From assembly GCA_034428935.1 (NCBI GenBank), contig DAOUHB010000076.1:14933-78932 (forward strand): DNA of 64,000 bases, written 5' to 3'. A program made the translations under genes and the position numbers. The notes below the pieces were generated by a model that was not told the DNA's origin, searched no databases, and saw nothing but the letters and a program-made list of their open reading frames with translations. This document shows positions 36,159 to 44,153 of this stretch, piece after piece (position 1 is the first letter of the stretch; each line of letters opens with the position of its first letter). The DNA comes from JAAYZQ01 sp034428935 (GTDB lineage: Bacteria; Chloroflexota; Anaerolineae; JAAYZQ01).

Positions 36159-37630
36159 GAGCGGGCCAGGACCACGCCAGAGCGCGCCGGAACGCGAATA
36201 CCGGGCAAGGCACGGCGGCTGACGGTCACCTCCGCGTCGCCGTCCTGCCAGGGGTCGTGCAGGTGCGCGCCCTCTTCCAGGCTTTCCAGGGGCACGTCGA
36301 CGGTCACCGGCTGCAGCTTGGTGTTGATGACGACGACTACGACCTCGTCTCCCAGGCGGCGGCTGTAGGCCACCACTCCCTGGCCCTTGAACAGCCACGA
36401 GAAGTCGCCGCGGCGTAAGGCAGGGTAGTCCTTGCGAAGGCTGATGCAGCGCTTGACGTACTCGCGCAGCTCCCTGTCCCAGAGCCGTTCATCCCAGGGA
36501 AAGGCTCCCCGGCAACCGGGATCGTGGCCGCCCTCCATGCCAATCTCGTCGCCGTAGTAGATGCTTGGGGCGCCGGGGAACGTCATCTGAAAGAGCGTCG
36601 ACAGGCGGTAGGCCGAGTCGTCACCGCGGGCCAGCGTCTTGAACCGGGGCGTGTCGTGGCTGCCCAGCAGGTTGAACTGCACCTCGGCGATGGGCCGCGG
36701 ATAGAGGGCCAGGATTTCCTCGATGGTGGCCGCGAACTCTTCCGCGTCCAGGGTGGCGATGCTGTGGTAGCCCGAGCGCGCCACCTCCGCCTGGAGCAGG
36801 TTGTCGCCTACGAAAAAGCCGAGGCAGGCGCGGGACAGCAGATAGTTCATCACGGCGTCGCATTGGTCGCCCGTGAGCCAGCGGCGCGCGTCGTGCCAGA
36901 TCTCGCCGACGATGTAGGCATCGGGATTGCCGGCCTTGACTCGGCGGCGAAACTCGCGCCAGAACTCGTCGTCATCGATCTCGGCCATGACGTCCAACCG
37001 CCAGCCGTCGATGCCAAAGTCGATCCAGTAGGTTGCCACGTCCCACAGGAACTCGCGCACGGCGGGCGTCTCGACCTTGAGCTTTGGCAGGGCCGGCAGA
37101 TCCCACCAGGCAACGTAGCCCTGTTGGCCTTTGGGCGCAAAATAGGGGCGCAGCGGAAACTGCTTGACGTAAAACCAATCCACATAGGGCGACGCAGGGC
37201 CGTTCTCGACGATGTGGTTGAACTGGAAGAACCCGCGGCTGGCATGGTTAAAAACGCCATCCAGCATAACGCGCATGTCGCGGCGGTGCGCCTCATCCAG
37301 GAGGACGCGCAGCGCCGCGTTGCCGCCCAGGATGGGGTCGACCTGGTAATAGTCATGGGTGTGGTAGCGATGGTTGGCCGCCGACTGGAAAATGGGGTTA
37401 AAGTAGAGCGCGTTGATCCCCAGGTCCTGGAGATAGTCCAGGTGCTCCACCACACCCAGGAGATCCCCGCCCTTGAACCCGGGGATGGTTGGGGGACTGT
37501 CCCAGGGCTCCAGGTTTGATGGTTTTGCTACACGATCGCTTTGGGCAAAGCGATCGGGAAAGATCTGATAGAATATGGCGTCGCGCGCCCATCCGGGCGT
37601 CTCGCATACCGGCTCTTCAGCCAACGTCAT
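36149..37630 (-). CDS. GH13 alpha-amylase family enzyme (cyclomaltodextrinase/neopullulanase-like)
   Basis: A 493-residue glycoside hydrolase. The four GH13 regions are visible: I MLDGVFNHASRG, II GIDGWRLDVMAEI (nucleophile Asp), III AYIVGEIWHDA (acid/base Glu) and IV FNLLGSHDTPR. The start AIFYQIFPDRFAQSDR and WWDLPALPKL resemble cyclomaltodextrinases and maltogenic amylases, but the CBM34-type N-terminal domain of those enzymes is absent. No signal peptide, so it acts in the cytoplasm on imported malto-oligosaccharides. ATG at 37630. A minus-strand promoter lies at 37686-37714. Confidence 0.93.
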   Translation of the reverse strand: MTLAEEPVCETPGWARDAIFYQIFPDRFAQSDRVAKPSNLEPWDSPPTIPGFKGGDLLGVVEHLDYLQDLGINALYFNPIFQSAANHRYHTHDYYQVDPILGGNAALRVLLDEAHRRDMRVMLDGVFNHASRGFFQFNHIVENGPASPYVDWFYVKQFPLRPYFAPKGQQGYVAWWDLPALPKLKVETPAVREFLWDVATYWIDFGIDGWRLDVMAEIDDDEFWREFRRRVKAGNPDAYIVGEIWHDARRWLTGDQCDAVMNYLLSRACLGFFVGDNLLQAEVARSGYHSIATLDAEEFAATIEEILALYPRPIAEVQFNLLGSHDTPRFKTLARGDDSAYRLSTLFQMTFPGAPSIYYGDEIGMEGGHDPGCRGAFPWDERLWDRELREYVKRCISLRKDYPALRRGDFSWLFKGQGVVAYSRRLGDEVVVVVINTKLQPVTVDVPLESLEEGAHLHDPWQDGDAEVTVSRRALPGIRVPARSGVVLARSPR

Positions 37631-37685
37631 GTCGTCTTGCCTCCAAGTCTGGTGCTAACCGGTCGGGCCGAGGCCAAACCGATTC

Positions 37686-37714
37686 ATTCTAGCACAGAGC
37701 CCAGAGGCCGTCAA
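37686..37714 (-). promoter_or_regulatory. Promoter for the GH13 amylase
   Basis: On the minus strand, TTGACG (37709-37714), a 17-base spacer, TAGAAT (37686-37691). Confidence 0.7.
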
Positions 37715-37720
37715 GGCGCG

Positions 37721-37749
37721 TTGACATCCTTCAGCAGATGAGGTACAAT
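37721..37749 (+). promoter_or_regulatory. Promoter for the second tldE-translin-Cas4-like unit
   Basis: A perfect TTGACA (37721-37726), a 17-base spacer, TACAAT (37744-37749). Its -35 box is 6 bases from the -35 box of the divergent amylase promoter. Confidence 0.8.
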
Positions 37750-37779
37750 CGAGAAAAGCCCTCGGGGCGAGGAGATACC

Positions 37780-39147
37780 ATGGTTGGTCGAGATCGCGCA
37801 TTGCAGCTTCTTTACCGGGTGCTGGCCCTGGTCCCTGCAGACCAGGCGGAGGCTACCCTCTTTGTTCAGGACCACGCCCTGACCCGTTTTGCCAACAACA
37901 GCATTCATCAGAACGTCGCACGGAAGGATGCCCGGTTGACTGTGCGCGCCGTCGTGGACGGGCGCGTGGGCGCCGCCACGACCAACGTGCTGGACGAGGA
38001 GGGCCAGCGCCGCGTGGCCGAGCAGGCAGCGGCCATCGCCCGCCTGCAGGAGCCGGCCCCCGACTTTCCCGGCCTGCCCGCCGGCCGGCCCCCGAGGGAG
38101 GCGGCCACGTTTTACGAGGCGACGGCGGGGACGACGGCCCGCCAGCGGGCAGAGGCCGTGGGCGTGGTGGTCGACGCCGCCTCGCGCCTGGGCTTCCAGG
38201 CGACCGGCGCCTTTGCGACAGAGGTGGGCGAGCTGGCCATCGCCAACACCGCGGGCGTGGCCGTCTATGCGCCCCTCACCCTCGCCTCGCTGCGCACCGT
38301 GGTCGACGCGGGACACGGGCAAGGGATCGGCGTGCTCACCGGCTACGCCGACGCCATCAGCCGTGACGTGGGCCAGATCGATGCGGGGGCGGTTGCCGAC
38401 CGCGCGGTGGCCAAGTGCGCCCTGAACCGCGATCCGCAACTCCTGCCCCCGGGCCGCTATGTCACCGTCCTGGAAGAGATTGCCGTGGCTGACCTGCTGC
38501 GCTTTCTGGCGCGCCTGGGCCTCAGCGCCCAGGCGGTGCACGAAGGCCGCAGCTTTGCCGTGGGCAAGATGGGGCAGCCAGTCTGCGGCGAGAATTTTAC
38601 CCTGTGGGACGACGCCGCCGATCCCAGGGGGCTGGCCCAGCCTTTTGACTGGGAGGGCGTGCCCGCCGAGCGGTTGGAGCTGGTGTCGTCGGGCGTCCTG
38701 CGCGGGCTGGCCCACGATTCGCGCTCGGCGGCCAGGGAAGGGCGCCCGTCGACGGGCCACGCCATGTCGCAGGTTTTCGAGCGGTGGAGCCCCTGGCCGG
38801 CGCCTACCCACCTCTTTGTCGCCCCCGGCGACGTGGCCCGCGAGGACCTCATCGCCGGTGTGGAGCACGGCGTGCTCATCACCCGCTTTCACTACACCCA
38901 CTGCCCGGAGCCGCAGCGGGTGGTGGCCACAGGCACCACCCGGGACGGCACCTTTCTCATCAAGGATGGGCGCATCGCCGGGGCGCTCCGCAACCTGCGC
39001 TTCACGCAGAGCGTCCTCGACACCTTTTCCAACATCGAGGCGCTGAGCAGCACCGCCGAGCTGCACCGGGACTGGTGGGCCAGCGCAGCGCACTATGCGC
39101 CCGCCATGCGCGTCCGCGATTTTGACCTGGCCGGCGAGGCAGGCTGA
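37780..39147 (+). CDS. TldE/PmbA-type subunit (paralogue 2)
   Basis: A 455-residue PmbA/TldE family protein: LTRFANNSIHQNVARKDARLTVRAV near the N terminus, AVAKCALNRDPQLLPPGRYVTVLEE, GRPSTGHAMSQ and HYTHCPEPQRVVATGTTRDGTFLIKDG. It lacks HExxxH. ATG 37780 has GGCGAGGAGATACC upstream. Its presumed partner, the second tldD, is not downstream but on the opposite strand at 40604-42070, with translin and Cas4-like genes between them. Confidence 0.9.
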   Translation: MVGRDRALQLLYRVLALVPADQAEATLFVQDHALTRFANNSIHQNVARKDARLTVRAVVDGRVGAATTNVLDEEGQRRVAEQAAAIARLQEPAPDFPGLPAGRPPREAATFYEATAGTTARQRAEAVGVVVDAASRLGFQATGAFATEVGELAIANTAGVAVYAPLTLASLRTVVDAGHGQGIGVLTGYADAISRDVGQIDAGAVADRAVAKCALNRDPQLLPPGRYVTVLEEIAVADLLRFLARLGLSAQAVHEGRSFAVGKMGQPVCGENFTLWDDAADPRGLAQPFDWEGVPAERLELVSSGVLRGLAHDSRSAAREGRPSTGHAMSQVFERWSPWPAPTHLFVAPGDVAREDLIAGVEHGVLITRFHYTHCPEPQRVVATGTTRDGTFLIKDGRIAGALRNLRFTQSVLDTFSNIEALSSTAELHRDWWASAAHYAPAMRVRDFDLAGEAG

Positions 39148-39180
39148 TCTGGGGCGCTCGCACCACGTAGAGAGGAGACC

Positions 39181-39831
39181 ATGGACCGACTGGAAACCAT
39201 CGTCGAAGAGATCCGCGCCGAGTTCGAGGCCAAGAACGCTGTTCGCGACGCCGCCCTGCAGCGTTCCCGCACCCTGATCCGCCACTGTGCCAATGCCATC
39301 CGCGCCACGCATCGCGCTGACTTTGACGAGGCCCAGGAGCTGCTGCGCACGGCCGGAGAGGCGGCCCGGGAGATGTCGGCCGACCTGGCGGCGTATCCCG
39401 ACCTGTATCAGGCCGGCTACACGCAAGACGCTCTCAAGGAGTACGTCGAAGCCGAGGCCGTCTATGCCCTCATTCGGGGCGCTGCCCTGTCCTCTCCCGG
39501 TGAGCTGGGCGTCGAGGCGGCTGCCTATCTCAAGGGCCTGGCCGAGGCGGCCAGCGAGATGCGCCGCCACGCCCTGGAGCTGATGCGGCAGAACCGCCTG
39601 GAGCGCGCCGAAGAGATCATGAGCATCATGGACGACATCTATGCCCTGTTGATGACCATGGACTTTCCGGATGCCATCACCGCGGGCCTGCGCCGAACCA
39701 CCGACATGCTGCGCGGCGTCGTGGAGCGCACCCGGGGAGACCTGACGACGGCCATTCGCCAGGAGATGATGCGCCAGGCGCTGCGCGACTTTGAGGCGCG
39801 CATCGGCATGGAAGGTGCTCGTGAGCCGTGA
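39181..39831 (+). CDS. Translin family protein
   Basis: A 216-residue, all-helical protein matching the translin/TRAX family: MDRLETIVEEIRAEFEAKNAVRDAALQRSRTLIRHCANAIRA, then AYPDLYQAGYTQDALKEYVEAEAVYALIRG, then NRLERAEEIMSIMDDIYALLMTMDFPDAITAGLRRTTDMLR. Eukaryotic translin/TRAX octamers bind and cleave single-stranded RNA. Bacterial members are uncommon and uncharacterised. Whether the catalytic acidic residues of TRAX are conserved needs an alignment. Its 3' end overlaps the next gene by 11 bases, linking it to the Cas4-like pair. Confidence 0.85.
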   Translation: MDRLETIVEEIRAEFEAKNAVRDAALQRSRTLIRHCANAIRATHRADFDEAQELLRTAGEAAREMSADLAAYPDLYQAGYTQDALKEYVEAEAVYALIRGAALSSPGELGVEAAAYLKGLAEAASEMRRHALELMRQNRLERAEEIMSIMDDIYALLMTMDFPDAITAGLRRTTDMLRGVVERTRGDLTTAIRQEMMRQALRDFEARIGMEGAREP

Positions 39832-40075
39832 CGACGACGTGATTCGGGCCAGCGAGGTGGGGCAGTACGGCTTCTGCGCCCGCGCCTGGTGGCTGGCCCG
39901 CGTCAAGGGCCACCGCTCCACCAACGTGGCGGCCCTGGAACGGGGGACGGCCCGGCACCGGGCACACGGGCGGGCCGTGGAGGGCTATCACCTGCTGCGG
40001 CTGATAGCGCTGGCTCTATTGCTCCTGGCCGGCGCGGCGCTCCTGGCCTCGCTGTTTGTGGCACTGACGGGATAA
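39821..40075 (+). CDS. N-terminal half of a membrane-anchored Cas4-like nuclease
   Basis: An 84-residue protein. VIRASEVGQYGFCARAWWLAR resembles the N-terminal end of Cas4/PD-(D/E)XK exonucleases, including the first cluster Cys (near residue 19). It then has one transmembrane helix (LIALALLLLAGAALLASLFVAL) and stops at TAA 40073-40075. The rest of the nuclease is in the next gene, in another frame, 4 bases later. GTG 39821 overlaps the translin gene by 11 bases. A single base insertion or deletion near 40068-40073 would fuse both halves, so a sequencing error, a programmed frameshift or a genuinely split protein are all possible. Confidence 0.7.
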   Translation: MSRDDDVIRASEVGQYGFCARAWWLARVKGHRSTNVAALERGTARHRAHGRAVEGYHLLRLIALALLLLAGAALLASLFVALTG

Positions 40076-40079
40076 GCCC

Positions 40080-40601
40080 GTGGGCTGGCTCTTCCTCCTG
40101 GCTCTCGCCCTGGCTGGCGCCGGCCTGTGGCTCTTGTGGAGGGCAAGGGGGCAGCGGCGACAGGCCGGCCTGCCCGCCGGCCGGCTGGTCTACGTGGACA
40201 CCGGGGCCTGGAACCGCTGCGAGCGGCCCATGTTTTCCAACCAGTACCGCCTGACGGGCCGGCCCGACTACCTGGTCACCGGCAGGGAGGGCGTTATCCC
40301 CGTCGAGGTCAAGTCGGGGGCGGCACCGGCGGCACCCTACTTTGCCCACGTCCTCCAACTCGCGGCCTACTGCCTGTTGGTGGAAGAGCAGGAGCACTGC
40401 CGCCCGCCCCACGGCATCATCAAGTACGACGACCGCGCTTTCGAGATCGAGTATACCCCGGCGTTGCGGGCGCGCCTGCTGGCGACCCTGGACGCCATCC
40501 GCGCCGACCTGCGGGCCGGCGACGTGGAGCCCAACCACCACGAGCCGGGTCGCTGCCGTGGCTGCGGGCAGCGCACCGTCTGCGATCGGCGGCTGGCCTG
40601 A
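40080..40601 (+). CDS. C-terminal half of a membrane-anchored Cas4-like PD-(D/E)XK nuclease
   Basis: A 173-residue protein: one N-terminal transmembrane helix (GWLFLLALALAGAGLWLLW), then the nuclease core with GRPDYLV (metal-binding Asp, about residue 62) and IPVEVKSG (ExK, about 71-78), AYCLLVEEQ (QxxxY-like region), and a C-terminal Cys cluster CRGCGQRTVC that, with the Cys of the preceding ORF, would give the four ligands of the Cas4 4Fe-4S site. GTG start at 40080. There are no CRISPR repeats or other cas genes, so this is a stand-alone Cas4-like exonuclease held at the membrane. Confidence 0.78.
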   Translation: MGWLFLLALALAGAGLWLLWRARGQRRQAGLPAGRLVYVDTGAWNRCERPMFSNQYRLTGRPDYLVTGREGVIPVEVKSGAAPAAPYFAHVLQLAAYCLLVEEQEHCRPPHGIIKYDDRAFEIEYTPALRARLLATLDAIRADLRAGDVEPNHHEPGRCRGCGQRTVCDRRLA

Positions 40602-40603
40602 TC

Positions 40604-42070
40604 CTATCCCCCGCCCCGGACCTGGACCTCGCGGAAGCGGGCCGGGGCCGCACCGTGGGCCACGTGGGCAATCTGCATTGGCTCGCCCTTGGCGCAACTG
40701 GGCAAGCCCCACAACTGCCACCTATCCCCGTTACACACCGCATCGCAACTGTTCCAGAAACGAGGCGTGCGGTCGGTGTAGCTGGCATCGCGCAGCATGC
40801 GCCCCAGGCGGCCGCCCTCGATCTCGTAGGCCACCTCGGTCCCAAAATGAAAGTTCAGGCGCTTGTCGTCCAGGCTCCAGCTCTTGGGCGTGTCCAGGAA
40901 CAGGGCCCCGTCGCTGTCGGCCAGGAGCTCGTCCCAGGTGCGTTCGCCGGGCTCCAGGCTGATGTTGGTCATGCGGATGAGGGGCAGGTGGCCCCAGCCG
41001 TCGGCGCGCATGGTGCCGTTGCTAAAGGGCAGCGGCGGCACCGGGCAGGTCGGCGCGTGGTTGTGGGCCAGCCACCAGGCCGTCTCCCGCGAGGTGAGAT
41101 AGTTGACGAAACGCCCCTCGCGGATGACGGGAAAGGCCTCGGCGGGCGTGCCCTCGTCGTCCCAGCCAAAGGTGCCCAGGCCGCCGGGCAGGGTGGCGTC
41201 GGCGGTGATGTTGACGACGGGCGAGCCGTATTGGAGCAACCCGAGCTGGTCCACGGTCATAAAGCTCGTGCCCGCGTAGGAAGCCTCGCTGCCCAGGGCC
41301 CGGTCCAGCTCAACGGGGTGTCCGCAGCTTTCGTGGACCTGGAGGGCCAGGATCGAGCTGCCCAGGATCACCGTGCGCGGGCCGCTGGGGCAAACGGGGG
41401 CACTCAGGAGGGCCTCCGCCTCGGCGGCACAGCGCTCCGCCTGGGCCGGCAGGTCCAGGGAGAGGAGGAATTCGTAGCCGCCCTGGGCGTGGTCCTCAAA
41501 GCTGCGTCGCTGGAAGATGCCGTCGTCGCCCACGGCGGTGGCCATGATACGGCCGCCGTTCTCGACGATGAGCTGCTCCAGCTTGCTGCCCTCGCTGGAG
41601 ACGAACCACTTTTTCTCGCGAAAAAGGCTCATGTGCGCCTGGGCCACGCGGACGGAGGGCCGCTGCTGCATCGCCTCGCAGCAGCCGGCCAACAGGGCCA
41701 GGCGCTCCTCCAGGGGCACGGCAAAGGGATCTTGCTCCATCTCGGTGGCATAGGTGCCCACCTCCCCCGGGCGTGGGGGCAGCCAGGTGGCGTCGCTCTG
41801 TACCCGGGCGCTGGCCGTGGCAATCTCGAGCGCGCGGGCCGCGGCAGCCGCCAGGGAATCCCCTCCCAGGTCGCTCGTCGCCGCCAGGCCCCAGGCTCCG
41901 TGGTAGAGCACGCGCACGCTCAATCCCAGGTCCTCGGCGGTGCCGATCCGCTCGGGCCGGCCGTTCTTGACCCACAAGTCCTCCACGCGCCGCTCGACGA
42001 CGCGCACGTCGGCATAATCCGCGCCACGTGCCACAGCCTGGTCCAGTGCCTTAAGAGCAATTGCCTGCAT
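40604..42070 (-). CDS. TldD-type metallopeptidase (paralogue 2)
   Basis: A 488-residue TldD protein. HExxxH is present as HESCGHPVELDR and the C-terminal conserved Cys lies in GLPSCAKGEPMQIAHVAHG. The sequence runs collinear with paralogue 1 at 4126-5598 (for example ATLPGGLGTFGWDDEG in both). ATG 42070 follows GGGGGAGG. It converges with the Cas4-like gene with a 2-base gap and has its own promoter (42113-42141). With the TldE paralogue at 37780-39147 it could form a second TldD/E protease of different specificity. Confidence 0.92.
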   Translation of the reverse strand: MQAIALKALDQAVARGADYADVRVVERRVEDLWVKNGRPERIGTAEDLGLSVRVLYHGAWGLAATSDLGGDSLAAAAARALEIATASARVQSDATWLPPRPGEVGTYATEMEQDPFAVPLEERLALLAGCCEAMQQRPSVRVAQAHMSLFREKKWFVSSEGSKLEQLIVENGGRIMATAVGDDGIFQRRSFEDHAQGGYEFLLSLDLPAQAERCAAEAEALLSAPVCPSGPRTVILGSSILALQVHESCGHPVELDRALGSEASYAGTSFMTVDQLGLLQYGSPVVNITADATLPGGLGTFGWDDEGTPAEAFPVIREGRFVNYLTSRETAWWLAHNHAPTCPVPPLPFSNGTMRADGWGHLPLIRMTNISLEPGERTWDELLADSDGALFLDTPKSWSLDDKRLNFHFGTEVAYEIEGGRLGRMLRDASYTDRTPRFWNSCDAVCNGDRWQLWGLPSCAKGEPMQIAHVAHGAAPARFREVQVRGGG

Positions 42071-42112
42071 GTTCGACCTCCCCCGGCCATTGCTTTGACG
42101 AATCTCGCGGTC

Positions 42113-42141
42113 ATTGTAGCAGAGATCCGGCGCGGGCGCAA
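42113..42141 (-). promoter_or_regulatory. Promoter for tldD paralogue 2
   Basis: On the minus strand, TTGCGC (42136-42141), a 17-base spacer, TACAAT (42113-42118). Confidence 0.6.
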
Positions 42142-42232
42142 CACGCAATCCCTCCACGAGCCGTGCCCCGCACATGGCAGAAACCTGTCCGCCCGCGATG
42201 ACCGGCTTCGGCTCACCCTTGGCCCTAACCAT

Positions 42233-42261
42233 TTGACAACATAAGACTTGTCGTGCATAAT
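42233..42261 (+). promoter_or_regulatory. Promoter for the secreted propeller gene
   Basis: A perfect TTGACA (42233-42238), a 17-base spacer, CATAAT (42256-42261), giving a leader of about 155 bases. Confidence 0.72.
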
Positions 42262-42421
42262 ACTGGGCGTTACGGGGCTTGTATGAGGCAATTTCACAGT
42301 CTTTCTTGACCTGTTCCGCGCCTGTCTGATCCGAGTCCTCGCCTCTCTCCGAGCCGTTGGTCGCAACGCCACAAATGCCAGATGTTGTAGCTCACAAAAA
42401 GGAAGACAAAGGAGGCTCGTC

Positions 42422-43957
42422 ATGAAACATTCCGGGGTCGTTGTGGCAGTTGTCGTTGTCTCGGTCTTGATTCTTCCGTTGGTCCCACCTGGGGGGACCT
42501 CTCCCGTCCAGGCGCAAGTGGCAGCGAGCGCCGCGCCCTCTGCCCCACAGGCTGCCGCGGCGCTTGGTCTCGGCTACCAATGGCACACCTTCTACGGCGT
42601 CGCCGACTCTGTCGGCCAGCTCCGCACGGTTGGGGTGGATGGTGCCGGCAACGTCTACGTGGCAGGCCATATTAGCCGAACCTGGGGCAGTCCGCTGCAC
42701 GAGCATAGTGGCGGGTATGACGCGGTTGTGATCAAATTGAATGGCCTGGGGGCCTATCAATGGCACACCTTTTACGGAGCAAGCCCTACCGAGTCCGAAG
42801 ATGGCGACGACGAGGCTGTGGGCATTGCTGTGGATGCTGCCGGTAACGTGTACGTCGCGGGGTATTCGGACAGGACGTGGCAAGGACCCGGCGACACCGG
42901 CCCGCTGAACCCCCACACCGGCACCGAGAACATGGTTGTGCTCAAGCTGGATTCGACCGGCGCCTACCAGTGGCATACCTTCTATCAGCCGGGACGGGCC
43001 AATGCCATTGCGCTGGATGGTGCCGGAAACGTGCTGATCACCGGCTACTCGGCCTTCGAGTGGGGCACGCCCCTTCACTCTGCCGCCGACACCGGCCACC
43101 TGGTGGTTCTGAAACTCGATGGCAACGGCGCCTATCAGTGGCACACGTACTATGGAGGGGACGTCGGGGCCGGCGATGAGGCTGGCTACGGCGTCGCGAC
43201 GGACTCGGCATCCAACGTGTACGTGACCGGCACGGCAACCTACCCCTGGCTGGGGGACGGCGGCGCAGCTCCGTTGAGCCCCTTCAGCGGTGGAGAAGGG
43301 TACAGCACCGACATCGCCATTCTCAAACTAGGCGCGAACGGAGCGTATCAGTGGCACACCTTTGCCGGGGCCGACGGCACCGATGACCTGAACAACGGCA
43401 TCGCCTGGCGTGCAGGCAGCCTGGTCGTCGTGGGGCAGTCCGCCAATACGTGGGGCGCACCCCTCAACCCCCATGCTGGCGAAACCGACATCGCCGTCCT
43501 GCAGTTAAGCGGCAATGGGCAGCGCCAGTGGAACACGTTCTATGGGTCCACGGCCAGCGACGTGGGCAGCAGCGTCAGCATAAAGGCCGATGGCAGCATC
43601 TATGTCTCGGGCTCATCCGCCGCGTCCTGGCTGGGAGACGACGGGGCGAGCCCCAGCCATCCCTATAGTGGTACGGGTGGCGCCGACATTGTGGTCCTGA
43701 AACTGGACGGCAGCGGCCGTTATCGGCGACACACCTTTTACGGGGACGCCGACACCCACGACTATGGCTTCGGCATCGCCGTGGACAATAACTACGCCCT
43801 TTTCATCCCAGGCACTTCCGAGTCCACCTGGCCGGGCGACGGCGGCATCGCCCCCCTTCATCCCCACAGCGGCAACCTGGACGGAGATGGGTTTGTTCTG
43901 AAGCTGGACGACTGGATTCATCGCATCTATATCCCCCTGATCATCAGGGGGCAGTGA
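42422..43957 (+). CDS. Secreted SBBP-repeat beta-propeller protein
   Basis: A 511-residue exported protein: signal peptide (about 1-32, VVVAVVVVSVLILPLVPPGGTSPVQA), then seven repeats of about 60-70 residues. Each carries a variant of GAYQWHTFYG followed by DGAGNVYVAG, as in SBBP (beta-propeller) proteins. Repeat anchors include QWHTFYGV, QWHTFYGA, QWHTFYQP, QWHTYYGG, QWHTFAGA, QWNTFYGS and RRHTFYGD, so a seven-bladed propeller is likely. The extreme C terminus HRIYIPLIIRGQ resembles the short hydrophobic tail seen on many secreted Chloroflexota proteins. ATG 42422 has AGGAGG upstream. Ligand is unknown. Confidence 0.85.
   Translation: MKHSGVVVAVVVVSVLILPLVPPGGTSPVQAQVAASAAPSAPQAAAALGLGYQWHTFYGVADSVGQLRTVGVDGAGNVYVAGHISRTWGSPLHEHSGGYDAVVIKLNGLGAYQWHTFYGASPTESEDGDDEAVGIAVDAAGNVYVAGYSDRTWQGPGDTGPLNPHTGTENMVVLKLDSTGAYQWHTFYQPGRANAIALDGAGNVLITGYSAFEWGTPLHSAADTGHLVVLKLDGNGAYQWHTYYGGDVGAGDEAGYGVATDSASNVYVTGTATYPWLGDGGAAPLSPFSGGEGYSTDIAILKLGANGAYQWHTFAGADGTDDLNNGIAWRAGSLVVVGQSANTWGAPLNPHAGETDIAVLQLSGNGQRQWNTFYGSTASDVGSSVSIKADGSIYVSGSSAASWLGDDGASPSHPYSGTGGADIVVLKLDGSGRYRRHTFYGDADTHDYGFGIAVDNNYALFIPGTSESTWPGDGGIAPLHPHSGNLDGDGFVLKLDDWIHRIYIPLIIRGQ
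42573..43745 (+). repeat. Seven tandem SBBP coding repeats
   Basis: Seven imperfect units of about 170-220 bases, each with a conserved block encoding YQWHTFYG or a close variant. They correspond to blades of the propeller. Confidence 0.7.
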
Positions 43958-44112
43958 CGTTTTGAGAGCGGCCTGCGCAGACGCGAACGGTTTGCGCAGG
44001 CCGCAGTCCCCTGTTCCAGTTCCCGCAGGAGCTGCAGAACCTGATCCAATTGATCTTCTGGCAACGCTCGAATTGTGTCGCATATCTCATTCACTGTTAG
44101 CTCAACGCTCAT
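43927..44112 (-). CDS. Small hypothetical protein with an antitoxin-like helical head
   Basis: A 61-residue ORF: SVELTVNEICDTIRALPEDQLDQVLQLLRELEQ, then a basic tail (NRSRLRRPLSKRHCPLMIRGI). The head looks genuinely coding and resembles helical N-terminal segments of small antitoxin-type or DUF2281-like proteins; no toxin gene is adjacent. Support comes from a GGAAAGG Shine-Dalgarno before ATG 44112 and a TATAAT promoter at 44154-44182. The tail is encoded by the opposite strand of a 12-bp inverted repeat and overlaps the propeller gene by 31 bases, so the C-terminal half may be an eroded remnant. Confidence 0.5.
   Translation of the reverse strand: MSVELTVNEICDTIRALPEDQLDQVLQLLRELEQGTAACANRSRLRRPLSKRHCPLMIRGI
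43933..43951 (+). terminator. Small hairpin at the end of the propeller gene
   Basis: CCCCCTGA (43933-43940) and TCAGGGGG (43944-43951) around a 3-base loop, within the last codons of the propeller gene. It may act with the larger inverted repeat just downstream. Confidence 0.35.
43968..44004. terminator. 12-bp inverted repeat after the propeller gene
   Basis: GCGGCCTGCGCA (43968-43979) and TGCGCAGGCCGC (43993-44004) are perfect arms with a 13-base loop, 11 bases after the propeller stop. Likely a terminator for the propeller gene; there is no T-tract. Confidence 0.5.
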
Positions 44113-44153
44113 TCCAACCACCTTTCCGTCTGAGAACCGCTCAACCCGAGAGT

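Larger units (their letters stand above)
42071..42421. other. Divergent intergenic region between tldD paralogue 2 and the propeller gene
   Basis: This 351-base gap holds a minus-strand promoter and a plus-strand promoter, described separately, and a leader of about 150 bases before the propeller gene. No RNA gene or further ORF is recognised. Confidence 0.6.

Noticed and set aside
39821..40601. A CRISPR-Cas system around the Cas4-like gene
   Set aside because: No direct-repeat array and no cas1, cas2 or effector genes are visible within several kilobases.
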